From: Echinometra lucunter
Lineage: Eukaryota; Echinodermata; Echinoidea; Camarodonta; Echinometridae
Length of the DNA stretch: 64,000 nt
Direction of reading: 5' to 3'
Assembly: GCA_029962745.1 (NCBI GenBank)
Contig: CM057155.1
Location: 29,712,483 to 29,776,482 of the forward strand
The translations under genes and the position numbers were made by a program. Shown piece by piece: positions 11,160 through 22,902 of this stretch. A model generated the notes under the pieces. That model was given only the letters and a program-made list of their open reading frames with translations, was not told the origin of the DNA and made no database searches. Numbering within the stretch: position 1 is the first letter of the stretch; each line of letters starts with the position of its first letter.

Positions 11160-11541
11160 CATTATGCTGCAAGCCATGTTAGTCTCGGATATGTATAAGT
11201 TGCACTGTTGTTTTTTTAAATCTTATAAATACCATGAAAACAGGTGTCTGAATTATATGGCGTTCTTTTTTTTCATATGCTACAAGAGGCGTAAATCTTT
11301 GACTTGCATTTTTAGATAGAATAAAGTGCTATAAGAATGTAACCATTTCAAAAGTTGTTGTGGTAGTATATACTAGCTGCATTGGCATGTTTTGGTGATG
11401 GTATCTATACTATATCTTTATATGTACAATTTATGTAGTAAGTGTCGAGGCAGAAGGTCGTTAACAGTTTATAGAAATTAATGATATGAGTTAAAGACAT
11501 TCTGGCTCTAACAGAAAAATAAAAATTAAACAGGAATTGGT
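11160..11541. other. Non-coding, likely 3' flank of the B-box gene
   Basis: AT-rich sequence directly downstream of the minus-strand gene. I see no other gene. Confidence 0.5.
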
Positions 11542-13386
11542 TTAGAGGCTGAACATCTTTTTGAATATGAGAATGTTGTCTCCATCGCAAGCTATCATAT
11601 TCCCTGATGACGTCATCATCACGCGAGAACGTTCAAGGTGCATCCAATTGAAAATGCTATTAATCATTCTGGACAGAGGGAATGACGCTACTCTTCTCTT
11701 CTTCATATCACCCCCACTCATCACTTGATCAATCACACATGTACGGTCGTAATCATCTGATGCCACGACGTAGAGGTCGTCTGTCATAGGATCGATACAG
11801 ACATTCCAGATTTTATTGCTGTGGGTGATTTCCCTTTGAGCACCCTCTCTGTCGATGATGAACATTCTGTGATCTACTGGGTAGGCGCGAGCGATGATGT
11901 GACCTGATGACAGCACACCATGCATCACTATATTCTGTTTACACGTGATGGTATTCATAATCTTACCATCAGCTGGGTTGATGACGTATATCTTAGACTG
12001 TTCCCGCTCAGCAGCGATGATCATCCCATCCTGGTCAGCAGCAACATCCACCTCTGCAATATCGAGAAGAGGTCTCCGACGCGTGTTTCTTGGTATTGTG
12101 ACCTCCTTGATCAGCTTAAACTGTCTGTCATACACACTGATGCATCCAGTCAAACTGTCTCCTGTACAACCTTCGCGCGCTTTACCACATACTACCCTGT
12201 CATCATTCAGCAATGCACGGGAAGTAAAATATGATGATGATGTATCACAGGTTATCTCTCTATGACTGTGCATATACATGGAGTTCATATCTAACCTGTA
12301 TGTATCTGTAGACCATTTTGTGACAATCACAGTGCATTCATCTATCCATCTATATACAGTGGTCGCATATGTGAATTCTTTTTTGACATTGATCAAATCG
12401 AGGCGCTTCCACTCCCCAACATACCCATCAATCCTCCCATTATACTTCTCTCTCCCAGCACCCTTCACAAACCTCACACCTGATACAGTACGAGTGATAT
12501 GTTTCACCCCACCCTCATCCAGTGGTTTGTCTAGTTCTTCAGCCGCTGATGTGATCACGCGATGCCCGTCTTTGACCACATTATGATCGTCTTCGAGTAC
12601 TGTGTCGAGTGTATGTATTATATTTTTTGTGGCTTTCGTGTCTGTTTGCCATGACTTCTTCAACTTCCCAATCTTTCTCTTAGCCACTTCAGCAATGTCC
12701 TGAATGTCGGCGCGAAGACTTCGTTGTTTATTTTCGATAGGTTGTAGTCCTTTCTCTGCATGTGTGTGATTTTGTTTAAGTCTCTCTTCTCTCTCTTCAT
12801 TGTTCTGTTGAATCTGTTCGTTCAATTTCTTAATCAGCTCTTGGATTATTTTATTCTTCTCATCAATCTCCTGGTTGATTTTTGCAGCATCCTCCTGTTC
12901 CCTGTCTTTCTTTGTTTTCTTCGCCTTCCTGATTACCTGATCAACTTCATCTTCCAAAGCCTGAAGATGTTTGTCCGTGTCTTTTTTACAATTTTCAATG
13001 TGATTTCCGTAAATTCGATGAGATTCTAACTTTTTCGTTGCCTTTTCCTTTAAACTTTTGAGTTTCGCTTTATTTTCCCTGATCGCTACCGCTATATCCT
13101 GTTGCACACATTCAGGCTGACGATGATCTATCATTGCACATAAATAACAACAAGCTGCTTCATGTGTTTTACAATACAGTTTGATTTCTTCATTATGTTT
13201 CTCACAATTAAGATTGTGCCCACCCTTTCTCGCCTTCTTGATGGATACCTCTGTAGTGGGATGATGTTGTCTCTTCTTCTTCTCCTTCTTCTTCTCCTCC
13301 TTCTCCACCTTCATGTTCAGGATCGCCTCAGAGTCGTCTCCTTTACCGATGTCTTCTACAGAACTGGATGTAGACGCCATGTTCAT
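11542..13386 (-). CDS. B-box/coiled-coil/propeller-like protein (TRIM-like, no RING)
   Basis: A 614-residue uninterrupted frame. Residues 22-55 are Lys/Glu-rich. A B-box-2-like zinc site follows with Cys61, His64, Cys72, His75, Cys80, Cys83, His88 and Cys93. About 100-280 is strongly charged and heptad-like, so probably a long coiled coil. About 330-614 has repeated short hydrophobic strands (for example VDVAADQDGMIIAAE and WNVCIDPMTDDLYVV) that look like a beta-propeller as in TRIM-NHL-type proteins. There is no RING before the B-box, so ligase activity is not supported. A second ATG six bases in (13380) has the better context, AACATGG. A pyrimidine-rich stretch ending in TAG near 13427 on the coding strand could be a splice acceptor, leaving the coding part in one exon. 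Such RING-less B-box proteins are abundant in marine deuterostomes. The exact function is unknown. Confidence 0.88.
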   Translation of the reverse strand: MNMASTSSSVEDIGKGDDSEAILNMKVEKEEKKKEKKKRQHHPTTEVSIKKARKGGHNLNCEKHNEEIKLYCKTHEAACCYLCAMIDHRQPECVQQDIAVAIRENKAKLKSLKEKATKKLESHRIYGNHIENCKKDTDKHLQALEDEVDQVIRKAKKTKKDREQEDAAKINQEIDEKNKIIQELIKKLNEQIQQNNEEREERLKQNHTHAEKGLQPIENKQRSLRADIQDIAEVAKRKIGKLKKSWQTDTKATKNIIHTLDTVLEDDHNVVKDGHRVITSAAEELDKPLDEGGVKHITRTVSGVRFVKGAGREKYNGRIDGYVGEWKRLDLINVKKEFTYATTVYRWIDECTVIVTKWSTDTYRLDMNSMYMHSHREITCDTSSSYFTSRALLNDDRVVCGKAREGCTGDSLTGCISVYDRQFKLIKEVTIPRNTRRRPLLDIAEVDVAADQDGMIIAAEREQSKIYVINPADGKIMNTITCKQNIVMHGVLSSGHIIARAYPVDHRMFIIDREGAQREITHSNKIWNVCIDPMTDDLYVVASDDYDRTCVIDQVMSGGDMKKRRVASFPLSRMINSIFNWMHLERSRVMMTSSGNMIACDGDNILIFKKMFSL

Positions 13387-13429
13387 TAGAGTATTTACAG
13401 TCCAAAGAAGGTCTGACTTACGACCTACA

Positions 13430-15236
13430 TACAGAGAAAAAATGGGAAGATAGAGAGAGAGAGAGAGAGAGAATATTAAAATCTGAACATTTTCTTTTTA
13501 TATCACTTTGTTCTACCAATCAAAAGAAAAGAGTGATTTTTTGCATTTTACAAAATGTCACTAGTGATGGAAAAAGAGAGAGAGAATATCATAATATGCA
13601 ACATTTTCTTTTTGTATCAATCTGTTCCACCAATCAAAGGAAATGAGTGACTTCTTACAATTTTGTTTTTTGATTTGTCACTACTTTTCTCGTACTGTTT
13701 TCCATTCACAACAACCTCCGTCGTCCAATTATATGAATAAACACGTAGATCCTATCAAGAAAATTGTTACTCCTTGCTCTAACATTCCTCCCGATCCTCG
13801 CTCATCATCTGTTTTAGTCTAACATTAGATCGAATTCCACATTTTAGAAAACAGAAACGATTTTTAAAACACACATACTTCTCTTCGATATGTTGTTGCT
13901 CTAACCTTTGTATAAAGTCAGAAAATATGCTTGCCTCCTCTTTGCTCCTAATAGTTAAATCTTCATCATCATCATCAGAAAATCAGATGATAAACCTGTA
14001 AAGTGTTCCTTTGATGCAATCAAAATGGCTTCTAGCTGTATGCCACCCAAATCAAAGTACTGCACACTTTGCTCTGATTGGTCTCCTAAATGCTGCGGTC
14101 CTCTTCAGAATGTATAGACATAGACATGGCTAGTGGAAAAACAATGTAACCTTGTAATGTAGTTCACTGGTATACAAACAACAAACGTTGTGAATTGATT
14201 TATAACAATCTGAAGAACAAAAGCATGTCAACAAAGTATAGAAATTTGGCAAGATGAAAAACACTGACACCTTGTACATGACGCACAAGTAATGGGTAAA
14301 CACCTCGTGAATAGATAGGAATGATCAAAGTATTTCACCAAATGAAGCTACGCCTTTGTATTTGATATGGCAAATTTCAGGTTTGCACGGGGGGGGGGGC
14401 GTGTTTGTCCCCTATGATTTTCCAATTATCTCTCTGGACAAAATAAATGAAGACTACATCTTATTTCTTGTCAGATGACAATCTCGGGGTGAAGTTTTTG
14501 TATGACCCACGTGATTTTAGCGTATAAAACATATTTGAATAACCCCTCTACTATAAAACCCACATTTCTTCAAAACCTAGGATGGCCTGTATTATCACCC
14601 CAAATAATTCACCATCAAAAAATGCTATGATGGCCAATATCAAGAATTCAAAGAAAATTTAGCACGCTAGTAATTCTTATAAAACCGCTTTCGAATGCTT
14701 TACAATGTGATTTTTTAAATGAGGGTTATTTTGAAAATCCCACACGTGGGGGAGGGGGGGGGGGGGATTCGCCCTATTCCACAATATTCCTCCGCTCTAT
14801 CACTTCCTTTCCTCGCCGATGATATCAGGGGCCAATCATCCTCCAAACGCGAACAGTGACGAATAGAAATCGGCAAACATGTCCGAGATTCAGCTTAGGA
14901 TTTATACAGAGCATAACTTTATAACGACATTATACTATCTTTTCATTATTTTTTTATCAGCCGTTATGTTATTTTCCTTACCCCGCCTGTCTCACATGTA
15001 CATCACCATGATCACAAGGAGATGAATTACCCGTGTGGTTGTGCTTGTCCATTGTGCGCCCGCTAAAGAGCAGTATTAGATTTTACTTTGAGTTTTTAAG
15101 TTTCATTCAAAAAAATAATAAGAAAGAAAGTAACACAGATAAACATGATAAGCAATGGGAGAGGATTGTTTTTGCCATGTGGGTGGGATGTATGGACTAA
15201 GCAATGTTCGTTGCTTCTGTAAACAAATATTTTAAT
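13430..15236. other. Host non-coding DNA upstream of the B-box gene
   Basis: Contains short GA runs (13452-13472), G runs near 14385 and 14750, and AT-rich sequence. I see no gene. An upstream non-coding exon for the B-box gene could lie here but cannot be placed. Confidence 0.5.
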
Positions 15237-15379
15237 CCTTTGATATGTTACACTGATATCGATGATGATAATAATTATGACCACAATAAAAATGATAATG
15301 ATATTGAGGATGATGATGATGGTGGTGGTGGTGGTGAGGATACAGTAATTATAATGGTAATGATGATAATAGCAAATAT

Positions 15380-15413
<34 letters not shown>

Positions 15414-15613
15414 CATAATTGAAATAATGATATTAATAATAATAATAATGATAATAATAACAATAATAATAATGATAATAATAATGATAATAATTATAAT
15501 GATAATAATATTAATGATACTGATGATGATATTAATGATGATAATAATAACAATAATAAAAATAAAAATGAAAATAATAATAATAATTAAAGATAATAAT
15601 GATAATAATGATG

Positions 15614-15650
<37 letters not shown>

Positions 15651-15690
15651 TGATAATAAGAAATGATGATTATGATGATGATGATGATGA
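15237..15690. repeat. GAT/AAT/AGT compound microsatellite
   Basis: Long runs of GAT, GGT, AGT and AAT trinucleotides with imperfections. The Asn-, Ile-, Thr- and Ser-rich frames are by-products. Confidence 0.9.
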
Positions 15691-17339
15691 TGATGGGATA
15701 GGGTAGATGATACATTCTCATGAATGGATAATCAGCATTACTATCGTTATCATCGTGATGATCTTCCAAAGTTACTATTGAGCCTAGTTATAATTTTTTA
15801 CTAGTTATAATATTAACCCTGGCTAAACAGTTAATCCACTGTTACGTTTTATTTTTTAATTTTTTATTCCACATTATCCCACTTGAATTCCATGCACTGC
15901 CATTCCCACGTAAATACAGAAGTTTACCATTGTTATATTGCCTGCGAAGGATATTTTTTGACAAAACCATGAGATACATTATTTTGTAAGGGTGTGTAAC
16001 ATGTGTGAAACTTCTGTTTGTTCAGTTACCTTCAACGGTGTGTACTATTATTCGATATCCTATATTGAGGAGGGAATTTTCCCATCATCAGTTATACGCA
16101 CCCAAGTTCCAAACCACGATATTCATTATCTGATAGAATGGTCTTCATGAAATAAAAAAAATAGTATTGTAATTCATGATCTGTCCAGTGCTTTTGAAAA
16201 TTTCACGTTCTAAGTCAACCTTTCACTAAAACGTAAACGTATAAAATTGGCTTTTGTGAAATTTCTCCCAGGTTCTGGATTATACCTGTACATGTACCTT
16301 ACGTACAGTATACTGAAATCCCAAACTTGTTAAGATAAGTAAAAAGCTGAGGAAAAACTTTGATAGTACATTTGATTTGAGAAAAACTTGTGAATATATA
16401 TATATATCAGGAAAAATACAGAGAAGATTCATAGCGATATATGGAATACACAGGGTAACCTGGTTGTACTTCACATTTCAAGCGCTTTCGATTTAATTCT
16501 CTTCAGGTGAAGTGGTTGTTTTTACAATTTGACATGGTTTATATACAGGTACAAGATAAAGTATCGTTACGTACTTGCAAGGAGATACTTTTAGATTACA
16601 GTAAAGAACAGGATTATCCGATTTCTATTCATTAGCATCCTATTTAAGTCCAAGATTAAGTGTCACTTGTGCAGGTAGTTTGCTTTTATTCTAAGTGACT
16701 AATCCGTAATGGTAATGTTTAACAGATTCTCATTGGTTATAATACAAAGGTTCTTTTCAAAGAATGTCCTAAATTTGTGGGAACGTCAATGAAATAAAGA
16801 CAACTCACTTAGATCATGATAAAAAATAAATAGATAAAGGGAGAAAGGAACAAAGAGGTGGTTTCCTATCTTTTGGAAAGAGGTACATGATGTCATGGAT
16901 GGGGGGAGGACCAAGGGATGGGGGGGGGGGGTAGAGAAAAGATATTGGAGTATGATGTTATTATGGTAACGGAAGCAACTGGAAATGTCTTGTTAGGAGT
17001 AGCAAACATAAAAGTGAATGATATGTTTAGAGGGGGAGAGAGGGAGAGGGAGAGGGAGAGAGAAAAAAAGAGAGAAGGGTGAAGATGGGGAGGGGAGTGG
17101 AGTGGGAGAGAGAGAGAGACAGAGAGAGAGAGAGGGGGGGGGTGTATATGTATTTTTTTAAAATAAATGGTTGTCTTACAAGAGAAAAGTTTGATTTATA
17201 TACAAAAAAATATGTATATATACGATGAAGAAGGTAATTAACATGATTAATTCATAATACGATTTCATACTAAATTTCATCAAAATAAAGGGATGCACAA
17301 TAAACCTTAAATAAAATGTGAACGGTGTTACCGTTCTGA
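15691..17339. other. Host non-coding DNA, no gene seen
   Basis: AT-rich, with a short TA run (about 16394), a G run near 16920 and a purine-rich GGGAGA tract (about 17030-17140). No domain-bearing frame. Confidence 0.5.
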
Positions 17340-18965
17340 TTACAGTGCATTCAGAGAAGGAGTAAATTTTGAGATAAAGTATTCCTCTTTTAGGCCCCTC
17401 TTAATCTTATTATCCTCGTTCATTTTTTAAAACGGGACAACGTCAAAGTTTGGTTCTTGAGACCCAGCACACGATTTAATGTGGGAACTTACTTTTATCT
17501 GCTGGTACTCTTCATGACGAATGTCTATGTACTGTGAGTCGAACTAAATTATTCGTAGTACACGTAAAAGGGAACGATATTACGAATGGTTTATTTTGAT
17601 TTTTAAAGAGAAGCCGATTAGTTTCTTTCATATATTGGGTACGCTTTGCATCTTTTGTCCGTGCATTTTTAAATACCGTTTTCCGTCCTATTCTTATCTT
17701 GTATTTAAAATTAGGGGCTGCTAGTTAACATGCGTTTTAAGTTTGGGCTTTGCCGTTTACATAAGATTAGCTTTGCTCCTTTAAATGCCAGATTTAATTC
17801 TTTGTCATTTGAGAGTGTTAACAGTGATTCCTTAATCAGTTTACTAATACTGGGGTTATTTGGATTATGAGAGTGTATAAATGGTATTGACTGGGTATTG
17901 TGTTGTGTTGGTTTACTTGACCTTAGTTCCTCTTGTGAGAGTTTTCAGCTTTCTTGATACCGTTTAGGATGATGCTTTATTATAACATGAGGTTTAATTC
18001 TAATAAACGTTTCTTACGTACTTCAGCGTCTGATACAATGGTGCAAATCCGTCTTGCTAAATTATATGGAACATTAATTTTACAGTGTCTGAGGTGGCAA
18101 GATTTAAAGTGTAAATACTGGTGTGTATTCGTTACTTTATCAAATATGTCAGTTTTAATGTTGTTCATTTCATTTATTACCGTTATGTCCAAGAAGTTGA
18201 TTCTATCAATACTTTCCTCGGATTTAAATGTAATACTTGGTTGGAGATGCTGAAGAATATTATTGAATACAGTAATATCCCCAAATTCAGCTTTCCAAAT
18301 GATAAAACAGTCATCAAGATATCTAAGCCAGTTTTCCTTTATATAGGATTTGATCGGGATACTAAAGATACTTTCTATTTCTGAATATAAATTTTTGTTT
18401 CTAAATAGCCCATGAACAGGGTAGCATACGCAGGGGCCATTTTGATTCCGATGGCTGTCCCCCTTATTTGTAGATAGTTCATTGTCAAAACAGAAGGAGT
18501 TATTTGTCAAGATGAAGTCCACAGCCTCGATTATGAAATGTTCGGTAAATCGTGAATCAATGAAATTGCAGTATTTGTTAAGCCAAAAAGTTATGCCGTG
18601 TACGCCTGCATCGTGGGGTATATTAGTATAAAGTGACGAGGACGCAGTTATCATCTATTGATGTTGGTATACGAGTTAAAAAGTCTAGATCATCTCTTAC
18701 ATAACTAGGAACATAACGCGTGAGGGGTTTCAATATGATGTCAATAAATTTTTCTCAATCTGTGTGTTGGGCACACTGGACCAGCTATTATTGGTCCCAT
18801 TTTAAAATTTATTGTTTGACCGTTTACAATTATGACGACCTCTTCCTTTTAATTTCTTCCTGTATATCTTTGCACTGATGAATCTTTGGTAATCCATACA
18901 AGTTGCTACTCCTATATTCAAAGTTAAGTAGAAATTCCATCTCATCTTTTCTTAGACAGTGTTTA
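17340..18965 (-). pseudogene. Decayed Penelope-like retroelement (RT + GIY-YIG remnant)
   Basis: On the minus strand, pieces of one polyprotein appear in order across several frames. Near 18830-18965 a segment ends in LYGLPKIHQ, the motif typical of the start of Penelope-like reverse transcriptases. At 17980-18654 a 224-residue frame contains SSLYTNIP, the catalytic box RYLDDCFIIW and NTHQYLHFKSCH. Near 17710-17900 another frame resembles the end of the RT with KRQSPNLKRML. Downstream to about 17340, fragments include SFPFTCTTNN, SSHIKSCAGS and EEYFISKFTPSLNA, resembling the GIY-YIG endonuclease that follows RT in this class. Frames shift several times and stops intervene, so it is not active. 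Limits are approximate. Confidence 0.8.
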
Positions 18966-19437
18966 TGTTTATCTATTAGTTGCATTACCGCAACAAGAAC
19001 GGAACCAACCGTGAATGGAAGAAGGGGAGAAAGATGGAACACACACAGGCTACACAGCATCACCAAAACAGGAGCGGAAACCGATACAACACGGGCAACA
19101 TCGGCGATTTCTTTTATCAGGAAATTCGCCAACAACCAAGAAACAACAAGTATGATATCTACATGTACGCCGCCGTTGCAAGACAACAACCACCTCATGA
19201 CCATGACGAAAGCTGGCGTGGAAGCAATAACAGACATGGCAATTATCGCCATTTTCGAGGACGCCCAAACCAGGACAATCACTGCTTATAATGGTAGATT
19301 GAAATTAAGTAATCGTTTTGATGTTTTGGATACCGACTCTGTCGAAAGTATTATTTCCCCAATATCACCGACAGAGGATACACATGAACCTCCTTTTGTA
19401 GGGGAGGTGAGGGTATCCAAGACTCTTAACAAATTCT
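18966..19437 (+). other. Fragment of a plus-strand ORF, origin unknown
   Basis: Two overlapping forward frames (18903-19439 and 18980-19291) lie opposite the Penelope relic. One is rich in Asn, His, Arg and Gly (SWRGSNNRHGNYRHFRGRP). The other ends with LSNRFDVLDTDS, reminiscent of linker regions before reverse transcriptases. This may be a remnant of another retroelement's N-terminal region. The evidence is weak. Confidence 0.3.
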
Positions 19438-19638
19438 GAGTCAGATCGACCCGGAAAAGAATGCGTTTGGCCACTCTATCTGTTCTGGGCAAAATAATGA
19501 TGATATAAAAATAAAAACCGGAATAAGGTCAAATGTGACCCCAAAGCAAGTCTTCATGACCCTATTCTGGATCCTTTTTTGACCCAAAACAGAGTGTGGC
19601 CACAAAGGACTCTTTTCCGGATCAATCTGACCTGAAAA
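19438..19638. repeat. Hairpin MITE-like element
   Basis: The left arm, with TCAGATCGACCCGGAAAAGA then GGCCACTCT, and the right arm, with GTGTGGCCAC then TTCCGGATCAATCTGACC, are imperfect inverted copies of about 55 bp. Non-coding. Confidence 0.65.
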
Positions 19639-19654
19639 TTTCTAAGAATGAATC

Positions 19655-20816
19655 ATGTTGAAACTTGTCTTTGTCTAACATTGACTAATGCAATGAAATA
19701 AATGGCAGAGGTCATATATTTAACAATTTGAAGCTTGTTTTGATCGAACATTGAATAATACAATGGCTGTATCACTCCTTTTGACAGAAATCCTAGTATA
19801 TGCCCTGGATTACATTCACACATTCTCACATGGGTCCAATACCGGTCTTTGAGTCCAAGAAATTGTAATAAATGTTGAATGTTTTGTTGCCTTCAATTAA
19901 CATAATATTGGACTGGTATTTCTTACTTGAGCGTTTACAGCAACCATGGGCCTTGAAACAGTGAGCTTTAGCAATTGATTGTATGTCTTTTTGCGAATAC
20001 CAGGGTCCCGTAAAACAAAGATTAGCAACTGATCGTAGGATTGATTTTTACGATTGATTGCATTCATCACTATGTGCAATCAATAGTAAAAATCATTCAT
20101 ACGATCAATCGCTAATCTTTGTGTTACGGGACCCGGATGTGATTACCAAGACTGAATTGTGCGTTCAATCGCTAAGCTTTATCTTATCTGGCTCGGAACA
20201 TGTAATTTTTGTATTTTCTATACTGAAATTAATTGTTTTCTCTACATCATTTTTTACTTTGTGAATTCATTCGTTCATGGTTTACATGTATGTTTTGCAG
20301 AACTTGTTCATACTTGACATTTCAAACCACCTGGAAAGTGTTGCAGCAAACTTTGATGACATTTATTTGGAGCTTTTCAACATGCACTAGAAAAGTTTAA
20401 TGGAAAAGTTGAAAACAAACAATATACTGTACATTCAAACTAATGAACTGTAAGGGGAAATCACATAGAAAGTTCGCCTACATCCCATAAACATAGAGGA
20501 CCTGCATGGCTTAGTATTATTCTCAGAAATATTTAGGAATGTCAATTTCTGACAGGCATGTTCAGTTATATGCACAGGAGTGGAAATCCACTCTTAAATG
20601 AGTGATTGAAGCCACTCTCCCAGTGCGCATACCACTCCTAAATGTTTGAAAGTATTCACTCTCACTGATCATTTCTTTGCATGTAAATTAGTTTTATTTT
20701 TCTGTGGCTCCCTTTTAGGTGGTTTAACATATCTTGTATGAACAAGGTTTGAAGACATAATTCGTATATGATGTTATATAAATTGTGCCTTAATAGTATT
20801 TTTTGTAGAAGGAAAT
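19655..20816. repeat. Segmental duplication, copy 2
   Basis: Matches 3910-5770 in the same orientation. It lacks the 504-bp TTAA element (single TTAA at 20397-20400) and has a different hairpin at the shared internal site. It runs into the assembly gap. Confidence 0.8.
20003..20134. repeat. Hairpin MITE, GGGTCCCGTAA family
   Basis: A near-perfect palindrome of about 130 bp. It begins GGGTCCCGTAAAACAAAGAT and ends with the complement, CTTTGTGTTACGGGACCC, with a short loop around 20062-20075. It lies between GCGAATACC and GATGTGATTACC, the same flanks that hold a different hairpin at 4255-4565. Confidence 0.8.
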
Positions 20817-21316
20817 NNNNNNNNNNNNNNNNNNNNNNNNNNNNNNNNNNNNNNNNNNNNNNNNNNNNNNNNNNNNNNNNNNNNNNNNNNNNNNNNNNNN
20901 NNNNNNNNNNNNNNNNNNNNNNNNNNNNNNNNNNNNNNNNNNNNNNNNNNNNNNNNNNNNNNNNNNNNNNNNNNNNNNNNNNNNNNNNNNNNNNNNNNNN
21001 NNNNNNNNNNNNNNNNNNNNNNNNNNNNNNNNNNNNNNNNNNNNNNNNNNNNNNNNNNNNNNNNNNNNNNNNNNNNNNNNNNNNNNNNNNNNNNNNNNNN
21101 NNNNNNNNNNNNNNNNNNNNNNNNNNNNNNNNNNNNNNNNNNNNNNNNNNNNNNNNNNNNNNNNNNNNNNNNNNNNNNNNNNNNNNNNNNNNNNNNNNNN
21201 NNNNNNNNNNNNNNNNNNNNNNNNNNNNNNNNNNNNNNNNNNNNNNNNNNNNNNNNNNNNNNNNNNNNNNNNNNNNNNNNNNNNNNNNNNNNNNNNNNNN
21301 NNNNNNNNNNNNNNNN
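20817..21316. other. Assembly gap, 500 N
   Basis: Exactly 500 unknown bases, the same size as the two other gaps, so the size is nominal. Frames spanning it are meaningless. Confidence 0.98.
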
Positions 21317-21426
21317 ATCCGCTGTGCTTTCCAAACGTGGCGAAGAAGGAGGGGAAGGAGGAGAGGGATGTGGTGGTGGTGGTAGTGGAGAAGGACAACG
21401 CCGACAACGACCTGTTCAGGGCATGA
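21317..21426 (+). CDS. SF3-helicase-like gene, 3' fragment (copy A)
   Basis: The last ~36 codons of the gene present more fully at 55251-59083, here cut by the gap. It starts with IRCAFQTWRR and ends at TGA 21424-21426. A one-base difference from the other copy shifts the frame in the Arg/Glu-rich tail. The end of this sequence piece coincides with position 55361 of the other copy. Confidence 0.6.
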
Positions 21427-21481
21427 TGTTTATCGATAATTACGTATTGGTTATCTGCACTTTCCATTTTTCCTCTACACC

Positions 21482-22764
21482 ATGCTCCATCGGTATGCCT
21501 GGGATAACAGGGCCCACGTCCAACGCGTTCTGTGCAGGGGCGGTGACGGCTACGCCATACCGACCAATTTATCTCTTCCCATGAAAAAGTTGGTGGACGC
21601 CCTGAAGACCGACGTATGGGTAGACTATTCCAAGATTACCGTCTGCAGTCTCATGAGCCATTGCAGGTTTGACCTCACCCGTGCCGAAGAATGGATGTCT
21701 CCTCGGTATAGCGGCGATCAACGGTTGTATATTCCAATTTATCAACTCGATGCCATGTCCCTCGATAAAACGACGGATATTTTAAACTTTGGAATTCTGA
21801 TACCGCGGAACAGTACGACCGCCGTCCATACCAGCGGCAACATCGTGAGAAAGAACAATCTACTGCGCGCCATCCAACATCTCGTGCAAAATCAGTACCG
21901 TATTTTTCATCCCCATCACGATCGTCTACACCTGGTCTGTCTCAACAGATTGGATCCGACGAACCCGATCACTTGCCCAGAGTATCACGAGGCACTTTTC
22001 GTTTACCAGAAGAATAACGCCTTGGCATGGAACCCTCGAAGAAAACCATCTTGTTTTATCGCTCCATCTTCTCCCATCCACAACGAGAAACCGAGAGGAA
22101 TTCTCGATTTTCGTTCATCTACCTCTCCAACTTACACCGTTCCAAGTGCTACAACTACGATCACCTTCCTCATCGCCAAAAGGAACAGCGAAGACTCGCT
22201 CGGCTCTATCGCTTCCGAGTAGGTTGTGCCTTGGTAGGAACTCACGCCACCAAGTGCGATGCCTACCGTCCAGAAATCGAGTCTGTGGGTCAACAGTTTG
22301 TAGAGGCTTTGGAAGAATCGACCAATTATAAGGGTACCCGAGTGTCTAGTAGCGGAGAGGACATCTTTAAAAAATTCATCTTTTATTCTAAAAGACACGA
22401 CAACAACATCGACCACAACGACCACGATAAAGCCACCGGATTGATGAGCTACGAGACGATCAAAAAGTTAGAAAAAGCCATTTGTACCTTCAAACGTTTC
22501 AATTTTAAGCAAATCAACGAAAATATACTCTACAGCGATACCGTCCGTTTGAATGTACCACCTCCGCGTGTCGGCTGCGGCCTCTCTTCTTCCTCCTCCT
22601 CCTCCGCCGCTTCCTCGTCGACGCACACGGTAGCGAGAGCAAGCGGGAAAAGAGGAGGGAGGGCGAAAGGAAAACGCGAAGAAAGGCAAAGTACAGATCG
22701 ACAAACAACGGTAGCCAATGTCGTACAAGATGTTTGGAGAAAAGAACTGTTGAATGATTACTAA
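21482..22764 (+). CDS. Unrecognised virus-like protein W (copy A, one frameshift)
   Basis: I do not recognise this protein of about 428 codons. Frame 1 runs from ATG 21482 and frame 2 carries the rest to TAA 22762-22764, with a single-base indel near 22030 in AACCCTCG. The other copy (53913-55195) is open across this point and breaks later. The N-terminal half contains HRYAWDNRAHVQRVLCRGG and a Leu/Asn-rich core. Paired Cys and His residues (for example RSKCYNYDHLPHRQ) could bind metal but fit no standard finger. The C-terminal part has a Ser run then a basic tail. The gene starts 55 bp after the helicase-like gene on the same strand and converges on the TPR gene at 22903-24279. A TA repeat (about 22820-22840) lies between the convergent ends. 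Confidence 0.75.
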
Positions 22765-22902
22765 AACAACAAGGTGTCTGTATTTCCACTTTCCAATATC
22801 TTTTCATCTGTTCATGTGTATATATATATATATATGCAAACACGGACACATGGCTAGGGTGAGGGGAGAAGAGATAGTGTGAATGAACTCGAGAGGGCAG
22901 TA

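Noticed and set aside
15096..15769. Thr-, Asn-, Asp- and Ile-rich frames on both strands
   Set aside because: Composition of the GAT/AAT repeats, with no domain.
20768..21467. Long forward and reverse reading frames across 20768-21467
   Set aside because: They are almost entirely N codons from the assembly gap. The same applies to frames over 35952-36451 and 59084-59583.
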